Assembly: GCF_900100315.1 (NCBI RefSeq)
Contig: NZ_FNFF01000006.1
Location: 340,777 to 404,776 of the forward strand
From: Streptomyces indicus
GTDB taxonomy: Bacteria > Actinomycetota > Actinomycetes > Streptomycetales > Streptomycetaceae
Length of the DNA: 64,000 nucleotides
Direction of reading: 5' to 3'
Positions 59,328 through 64,000 of the stretch are shown in pieces. The notes below the pieces were generated by a model. That model ran no database searches. It was not told the DNA's origin and saw only the letters and a program-made list of their open reading frames with translations. How positions within the stretch are numbered: position 1 is the stretch's first letter; the number at the start of each line of letters is the position of its first letter. A program made the translations under genes and the position numbers.

Positions 59328-60251
59328 ATGTCGAGCCGAGGCAACCCCTCCTTACGCGCCGCGGTCACCGCCGCGCTCCTGACGCTCACGTCGGTGCTCG
59401 CCGGCTGCGGATCCGGATCCGACGAAAAGGGCGGCACTCCCCCGAAGAAGTCCCCGAAGTCCAGCGCCCCCGGGGTCGAGCCGGCCCCCGGCGACCACAC
59501 CGTCACGGTCAAGTGGAAGGGCAAGGACCGCAGCTACGCCGTGCACGCCCCGCCCTCGTACGAGAAGGGCGCCAAGCTGCCGCTGGTGATCGTGATGCAC
59601 CCCTACCCGAGCACCGGCACCCACGTCGCCAAGCTGAGCGACATGTCGACGAAGGCCGACAAGGAGAACTTCCTCGTCGTGTACCCCGAGGGCGTCAACG
59701 GCGGGATGAACGCGCTGGTCTGCTGCGGCGGCGAGGACGACGTCGGCTTCATCCGTACAGTGACGAAGAGCCTTGTCGACACCTGGGGCGCCGACCCGCA
59801 GCGGACTTACGCCACCGGCATCTCCAACGGCGGCGACATGTCCTTCAAGCTGGCCGTCGAGCTCTCGGACACCTTCGCCGCCATCGCCCCCGTCAGCGGC
59901 GGCTACAGCGGCCGCATCACCGACCCGGACTCGTACGTACCGAAGTCCCCTGTCTCGGTGATCACCTTCATCGGTGCCGAGGACAAGTGGTACCCGACCT
60001 TCAACGCGGGCCTCACCATCTGGCAGGAGCGCCTGAAGTGCAAGGAGCAGCCGCCCGCGAAGCTGCCGCAGAAGATCACCCGCACCACGGCGGGCTGCGG
60101 TGACGGCTCCGAGGTGGTGGCGTACCGGATGCCGGAGATGGGGCACGCCTGGCCGCAGGGCAAGTCCGACATGGCCGAGCGCGAGGCAGCGGTGAACGCC
60201 ACGGACCTGATCTGGGAGTTCTTCAAGTCCCACCCGAAGAAGACGACTTGA
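59328..60251 (+). CDS. secreted lipoprotein esterase (LpqC / PHB-depolymerase-like)
   Basis: An alpha/beta-hydrolase of the polyhydroxybutyrate depolymerase/feruloyl-esterase (CE1-like) group. The 307-residue precursor has a lipoprotein signal (LRAAVTAALLTLTSVLAGC|GSG). A Lys/Ser/Pro linker leads to the hydrolase with oxyanion region VIVMHPYPSTGTH and nucleophile elbow GISNGGDMS. The Ser of GxSxG is that in GISNG. The Asp is probably in FIGAEDKWY and the His in PEMGHAWP. Four Cys (CC, CKE, AGC) may form disulfides outside the cell. Related to mycobacterial LpqC. ATG 59328 is used. The substrate is unknown. Confidence 0.88.
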   Translation: MSSRGNPSLRAAVTAALLTLTSVLAGCGSGSDEKGGTPPKKSPKSSAPGVEPAPGDHTVTVKWKGKDRSYAVHAPPSYEKGAKLPLVIVMHPYPSTGTHVAKLSDMSTKADKENFLVVYPEGVNGGMNALVCCGGEDDVGFIRTVTKSLVDTWGADPQRTYATGISNGGDMSFKLAVELSDTFAAIAPVSGGYSGRITDPDSYVPKSPVSVITFIGAEDKWYPTFNAGLTIWQERLKCKEQPPAKLPQKITRTTAGCGDGSEVVAYRMPEMGHAWPQGKSDMAEREAAVNATDLIWEFFKSHPKKTT

Positions 60252-60300
60252 CGACCTGTCGCCTTACGGAGCTCTGCGGGCGCCCTACGGTTTGGCGGGC

Positions 60301-60927
60301 TCAGTAGGCGACCGTCAGGTGCCGGGTGCCCGAGGGCTCCTCGAGCTCGTCGAGCACCGCGACGGCCAGGTCCTCGGCGCTGATGTGCGAACGCCCGTCC
60401 GGTGCGACGAGCAGCGTGTCACCGCCCCGCCGGTACGTGCCGGTGCGCTCGCCGGGTGCGAGCAGCGCGGGCGGGCTGAGGTAGGTCCAGTCGGTGCTGA
60501 AGTGGCCGGTGCAAGCCAGCAGTTGATCCGTGCTGGCCTGCGCGATGGCCCGGTACTGGGCAGGCACGTACACCGGGTCGTCGAGCACGAGGCCGCGGGA
60601 CGGGTCCGGGCTGCGCAGCGGCCCCGCACCGCCCACGATCAGGAGCGGCGTCCCGACGGCTACGTCGAGGAGCTTGGCGGTGAGGGGCGCGAGCACCGAC
60701 TCGGCTCCGGGCGACGGCCGTACGGCGAGCACCGCGGCATCGGCGGACGAGACCACCGGCCGCAGCGTCTCGGGCTCCCCGGCATCCGCGCCCACCCACT
60801 CCGCACCGGCGGGCAGTTCCTCGGGCGCACTGCGCGACACCGCGGTGACGACGTGACCCCGCCGTACGGCTTCGGCGGTGACCCGGCTGCCGACCATCCC
60901 GGTGGCACCGATGACTGCGATCTTCAT
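60301..60927 (-). CDS. NAD(P)-binding Rossmann protein (NmrA/YwnB-like)
   Basis: A 208-residue atypical SDR protein with the nucleotide loop MKIAVIGATGMVGSRV and AVSRSAPEELPAGAEW, then VVSSADAAVLAV and TPLLIVGGAGPLRSPD. The catalytic YxxxK is replaced, as in NmrA- and YwnB-type redox sensors or reductases. Its ATG is 43 nt downstream of the EamA gene on the same strand, so the two may form one transcript. It lies within reach of the LysR regulator divergent from EamA. Confidence 0.85.
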   Translation of the reverse strand: MKIAVIGATGMVGSRVTAEAVRRGHVVTAVSRSAPEELPAGAEWVGADAGEPETLRPVVSSADAAVLAVRPSPGAESVLAPLTAKLLDVAVGTPLLIVGGAGPLRSPDPSRGLVLDDPVYVPAQYRAIAQASTDQLLACTGHFSTDWTYLSPPALLAPGERTGTYRRGGDTLLVAPDGRSHISAEDLAVAVLDELEEPSGTRHLTVAY

Positions 60928-60970
60928 CTGTCTGTTCCCTTCTTCAGCGGGTGATGTCCCTGGACCGGCG

Positions 60971-61939
60971 TCAGCTCTGCCGGGCCGGCCGGCGTCCAGG
61001 ACCGGGCTCCCGGGCCGTACGGCGTCCCGGGCTGAGCTGACCGGCGACCAGCGCGCCCAACGCGAGCACCAGGCCCACGAGCTGCACCGCGGTGAAGGAC
61101 TCGTCGAGCACGAAGGCTCCGATGACGGCGGCCACCAACGGCGACAGCAGGATGAGCAGCGCGGTCGCGGTGACCGGCAGCCGGCCGATGCCGCGCAGCC
61201 AGAGGGTGTGGGCGATGAAGCCGCCGACCGTCCCGAGCCACAGGTAGCCGAGCACCGCCGAGCCGTCGATCTGCGGCGGCGCACCCTCGAACAGGAGGGT
61301 GAGCGGCAGGAGGAAGAGTCCGCCTGCGGTGAGCTGCCAGCCGGTCATCGCCATGGGCCCGACCCCTTCAGGCGCCCGCCAGTGCTTGGTGAGGACCACA
61401 CCGAGCGCCATGGACGCCGTACCGAGCAACCCGGCGGCGACCCCGGCGAGCCCGAGCCCGGCGGCCGGACCGAGCACGACCATCCCGACGCCGGCGGCAC
61501 CCGCGACGGCCCATCCGATACGCCAGAAGCTGGGCCGCTCCCGCATCACCCCGACCGCGAGACCGGCCACGATCAACGGCTGCACCGCGCCGAGCGTGGC
61601 CGCGACGCCGCCGGGCAGCAGCTCGGCCGTCAGGAACAGGAGCGGATAGAAGGCCCCGATGTTCAGCACGCCGAGCACCGCGGCCTTCCACCACCACGCG
61701 CCGCTGGGCAGCACGCGCGTGAGCAGCACAAGCAGCAGCCCACCGGGCAGTGACCTCAACAGGGCGGCGAACAGGGGGTGATCGGCGGGCAGGAACTCGG
61801 TCGTCACCGCGTAGGTCGTGCCCCACGCCATGGGCGCGAGCGCGGTGGCGAGGATCAGGGCGAAGGTGCCGGCCGCCGCCGCGGTACGCGCCGCGGACGC
61901 CGCCGGCTCCACCGGCGAAGGACTCATCACTGTGGTCAT
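60971..61939 (-). CDS. EamA-family (DMT) transporter
   Basis: A 322-residue drug/metabolite transporter with two EamA halves and about ten helices. Examples are FALILATALAPMAWGTTYAVTTEFLPADHPLFAALLRSLPGG in two segments and GGVAATLGAVQPLIVAGLAVG. The second half has GTVGGFIAHTLWLRGIGRLPVTATALL. ATG 61939 (MTTVMSPSP) is used; ATG 61927 is equally possible. It is divergent from a LysR-type gene with an inverted repeat between them, so it is probably the regulator's target. It probably exports a metabolite; the substrate is unknown. Confidence 0.9.
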   Translation of the reverse strand: MTTVMSPSPVEPAASAARTAAAAGTFALILATALAPMAWGTTYAVTTEFLPADHPLFAALLRSLPGGLLLVLLTRVLPSGAWWWKAAVLGVLNIGAFYPLLFLTAELLPGGVAATLGAVQPLIVAGLAVGVMRERPSFWRIGWAVAGAAGVGMVVLGPAAGLGLAGVAAGLLGTASMALGVVLTKHWRAPEGVGPMAMTGWQLTAGGLFLLPLTLLFEGAPPQIDGSAVLGYLWLGTVGGFIAHTLWLRGIGRLPVTATALLILLSPLVAAVIGAFVLDESFTAVQLVGLVLALGALVAGQLSPGRRTAREPGPGRRPARQS

Positions 61940-61964
61940 ACGGAGAGTCTCGGCCCGCACCCAT

Positions 61965-62001
61965 CGATCGGTCCAACACATGGTTTTCATCGCACCGATC
62001 G
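61965..62001. promoter_or_regulatory. candidate LysR operator
   Basis: CGATCGGT (61965-61972) and ACCGATCG (61994-62001) are perfect inverted arms 21 nt apart in the EamA/LysR divergent gap. A second small palindrome, TAGATCTA (62012-62019), lies 7 nt before the LysR start. Confidence 0.5.
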
Positions 62002-62026
62002 CGCAACACGATAGATCTACGGCACG

Positions 62027-62899
62027 ATGGAACCCATGGAGCTCAGACAACTCCGCTACGCACTCGCCGTGGCCGAGACCCGCAACTTCACCCGCGCCGC
62101 CCGCCAGTGCTTCGTCGCCCAGTCGGCACTCAGTCACCAGATCGGCTCCCTGGAAAAGGAGTTGGGCGTCCAGCTCTTCGCCCGCACCAGCCGCCGCGTG
62201 GAACTGACCCCGGCGGGCGAGGCTTTCCTCGTACGGGCCCGGCAGTGCGTCGAGGCCGCCGAGCTCGCCGTGGCGGAGGCCGCCGCAGCGGTGGGCGAGG
62301 TCCGCGGCCGCCTCAAGGTGGGCATCATCCCGACCGTCACAGCCGTCGACATCCCCACCGTCCTTCAGCACTACCGGGAGCAGCACCCACAGGTCGGCGT
62401 CAGCCTGCACATGGGGGCGAGCGACGCCATGAGCGCCCAGGTGGCGGCCGGCGAGCTCGACGTGGCCTTCCTCGGCCTGCCCGACAGCCGCGAACCGCAG
62501 GGCGTGGAAGCCCGCGAACTCACCCGCGAGAAACTCGTCGCGGTGGTCTCCCCCGACCACCCGCTGGCGGACCAGAAGAAGGTCACGCTCCGCCGCCTCG
62601 CCGACTCCCCGTTCGCCGACTTCCCCGTCGGCTCACAGGGCCGCGCCCAGAGCGATCTGGCCTTCGAAGCCGCGGAGTTGGAGCGCGAGGTCGCCTACGA
62701 GCTGATGTCCGCGGAACTGATGCTCCGCATCGTCAGCCGCGGCCTGGCCGTCGCCCTGCTCCCCGCACCCCTCGCCCGCGCCCACCCCGGCGTCCGCGTC
62801 CTGTCGGTGATCGACGGCCCGCGGCGCGTGGAGTACGTGGCCTGGAGCAGGTTCAACCCGTCGCCCGCGACCCGCGCGTTCCTGGCCGCCCTGCCCTGA
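62027..62899 (+). CDS. LysR-family transcriptional regulator
   Basis: A 290-residue LysR regulator. The N-terminal winged helix reads MELRQLRYALAVAETRNFTRAARQCFVAQSALSHQIGSLEKELGVQLFAR in two segments. The periplasmic-binding-like inducer domain has VGIIPTVTAVDIPTVLQHY and VVSPDHPLAD. ATG 62027 (MEPMELRQL) or 62036 (MELRQL). It is divergent from the EamA transporter, the usual layout for activator and target. No Shine-Dalgarno is obvious. The inducer is unknown. Confidence 0.92.
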   Translation: MEPMELRQLRYALAVAETRNFTRAARQCFVAQSALSHQIGSLEKELGVQLFARTSRRVELTPAGEAFLVRARQCVEAAELAVAEAAAAVGEVRGRLKVGIIPTVTAVDIPTVLQHYREQHPQVGVSLHMGASDAMSAQVAAGELDVAFLGLPDSREPQGVEARELTREKLVAVVSPDHPLADQKKVTLRRLADSPFADFPVGSQGRAQSDLAFEAAELEREVAYELMSAELMLRIVSRGLAVALLPAPLARAHPGVRVLSVIDGPRRVEYVAWSRFNPSPATRAFLAALP

Positions 62900-62906
62900 G
62901 CGCCCT

Positions 62907-63590
62907 TCAAAAGGCGGGCACCAGCAGACCGCCCAGCGCATTGCACGCGGACACGACCCGCTGAAGATCCCGCCGCCCGAGCCCGCCGATGTGCAGCGCC
63001 AACGTCTCGTCGGCGGCCCGCTCGGTGGCCGGCAACTGAAGGTCGCGCCGGTACTCGGGCAGCCGGTGCACCGGCGTCTTCACCGGCACGGAACACCGAA
63101 CTCCCTTGGCCCGTACGGCGCGAGCGAAGGCATCCCGGTCGGGCCGCCCGTTCCCGGGCACGCGCACCACGTACTGCTCATACGTGTGCCCCTCGCTGTC
63201 CACCGGAGTGTCCACACCCCTGAGCCGGGCGGTCAGATACGCGGCCTGCGCCCGCCGCTCCTCAACTTCCCCGCGCTCGACGGCTGCACCCTCACGGTCG
63301 GGCTCCTGCAACACCAACAGCCCCTTGCCGACGCCGACTTCACGCACCCGGTCCAGCCCCGCAGCGCCCCCGAACCGCCGCACGGCGACGATGGCCGCGG
63401 TGTGCGGCCCTATGGCGGCGGTGACGGCATCACCGTCCAGGCAGTACGTGTCGGGGTCGATGTCCGCGAACACCGGCAGCGCTCCGACGGACACCACGGC
63501 TTCGGCGAGCTCGACGTTTCCGTAGGCCGGCACGACCACCTCGTCACCGAGCCCGATCCCTGCGGCCTTGAGCAGTGCACTTGTCCCCAT
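62907..63590 (-). CDS. DegT/DnrJ/StrS-like protein lacking the PLP-lysine segment
   Basis: The first about 85 residues match PLP-dependent sugar aminotransferases: MGTSALLKAAGIGLGDEVVVPAYG, LPVFADIDPDTYCLDGDAVTAAIG, HTAAIVAVRRFGGAAGLD. The last part matches their C-terminal domain: EQYVVRVPGNGRPDRDAFARAVRAKGVRC. The middle, with the PLP Lys and its flanking Ser/Gly loop, is missing. The 227 residues are well short of the usual 370-400, so the enzyme is unlikely to transaminate. The frame is intact and coding-biased, so it may have a new role or be decaying. It sits beside the rRNA operon terminator. Confidence 0.7.
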   Translation of the reverse strand: MGTSALLKAAGIGLGDEVVVPAYGNVELAEAVVSVGALPVFADIDPDTYCLDGDAVTAAIGPHTAAIVAVRRFGGAAGLDRVREVGVGKGLLVLQEPDREGAAVERGEVEERRAQAAYLTARLRGVDTPVDSEGHTYEQYVVRVPGNGRPDRDAFARAVRAKGVRCSVPVKTPVHRLPEYRRDLQLPATERAADETLALHIGGLGRRDLQRVVSACNALGGLLVPAF

Positions 63591-63639
63591 GCCGCGGATG
63601 CTCCCGGGGCAACGTGAACGGCAAGTGACACAAAACAAA

Positions 63640-63681
63640 AAGACGCTGGCCCCCGAGCCGAAACTCGGGGACCAGCGTCTT
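63640..63681 (-). terminator. rRNA operon terminator
   Basis: An 18-bp stem with one C-A mismatch (63640-63657 with 63664-63681, loop ccgaaa). It is followed on the reverse strand by TTTTTGTTTTG. A canonical intrinsic terminator 12 nt beyond the 5S 3' end. Confidence 0.93.
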
Positions 63682-63693
63682 CTTATCAAATTT

Positions 63694-63813
63694 AGTTCGG
63701 CGGCGTCCTACTCTCCCACAGGGTCCCCCCTGCAGTACCATCGGCGCTGTGAGGCTTAGCTTCCGGGTTCGGAATGTAACCGGGCGTTTCCCTCACGCTA
63801 TGACCACCGAAAC
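63694..63813 (-). rRNA. rrf: 5S ribosomal RNA
   Basis: About 120 nt on the reverse strand, from GTTTCGGTGGTCATAGCG to GGACGCCGCCGAACT. It contains CATTCCGAACCCGGAAGCTAAG and GATGGTACTGCAGGGG, the conserved bacterial 5S core. The ends are estimated to within a few nt. It is transcribed leftward after the 23S gene. Confidence 0.97.
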
Positions 63814-63899
63814 ACTATGAAACTGACAACCGCACCACCCGTGACCTGGGCGGGGTTGTTCGTGGTTTCAGAACCAACACAGTGGACGCGAGCAACTGA

Positions 63900-64000
63900 G
63901 GACAAGCCCTCGGCCTATTAGTACCGGTCAGCTCCACCCCTTACAGGGCTTCCACATCCGGCCTATCAACCCAGTCGTCTACTGGGAGCCTTAACCCCTC
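63900..64000 (-). rRNA. rrl: 23S ribosomal RNA, 3' end only
   Basis: The reverse strand carries the conserved 3' terminal domain of 23S rRNA, including GGTTGATAGGCCGGATGTGG and GAGCTGACCGGTACTAATAG, ending near 63900. The rest of the gene lies beyond the right edge. The 23S-5S spacer is about 86 nt. Confidence 0.95.

Noticed and set aside
1..64000. Insertion sequences, integrases, attachment sites or other mobile elements
   Set aside because: No transposase, integrase, terminal inverted repeats or tRNA-proximal direct repeats were seen; the only tRNA (59138-59210) has no duplicated 3' end in the window.

Overview
The window is about 72% G+C with a strong G/C third-position bias, many GTG starts, 4-nt GTGA/ATGA overlaps and leaderless promoters. 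Its gene content and order point to a Streptomyces chromosome core: recA-recX next to a gluABCD/GluRK block, rimO-pgsA-cinA-clgR-dps, ftsK, osaABC. From memory the order runs opposite to the S. coelicolor SCO5791 to SCO5747 numbering. There is no phage, insertion sequence, CRISPR array or biosynthetic cluster.

Layout. 1-4084: tRNA A37 modification (miaA partial, miaB) with an extradiol-dioxygenase-like gene, a small acidic protein and an MT0933-type antitoxin-like protein. 4308-11135: glutamate uptake operon gluABCD with the divergent GluR-GluK two-component system and an orphan TAXI-type binding protein. 11369-14300: a flavin monooxygenase, then a sulfur-metabolism unit made of a Cys-rich leader ORF, a cysteine dioxygenase and a rhodanese. 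14370-16316: recA-recX, with a near-perfect RecA-NDp promoter. 16637-24039: LysE exporter, NarL-type two-component system, cytochrome bd subunits and an MMPL transporter. 24131-32000: AI-2E-family permease, small DUF proteins, a terpene-cyclase-like protein, AraC-azlCD, and an ArsR-type regulator with its MFS partner. 32057-40282: Lhr helicase, a MarR-type regulator with a divergent DUF4097 gene, Nei2 glycosylase and an SDR enzyme. 40230-56015: a long leftward block (membrane protein, methyltransferase, dps, clgR, cinA, pgsA, rimO, RodZ-like, ftsK, osaB, osaA). 56347-59031: divergent osaC. 59138-64000: tRNA-Thr, a lipoprotein esterase, a NAD(P)-binding protein, an EamA/LysR pair, a DegT-family remnant, and the 5S and 23S 3' end of a leftward rRNA operon.

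How it fits together: several units pair a regulator with its likely target (GluRK/gluABCD, ArsR/MFS, AraC/azlCD, LysR/EamA, MarR/DUF4097, OsaA/OsaB/OsaC). ClgR is encoded here, and the recA promoter carries the motif recognised by its mycobacterial homologue.

The most interesting observation is the leader upstream of the cysteine dioxygenase. A 33-codon ORF ending in Cys-Val-Cys-Thr-Gly-Thr-Cys is followed by overlapping alternative hairpins, one of which covers the Shine-Dalgarno sequence: a candidate cysteine-sensing translational switch. A second theme is tandem repeat arrays (5, 17, 22, 40 and 49 bp periods) that abut or duplicate the 3' ends of genes. A third is repeat-type operators at leaderless or regulator promoters.
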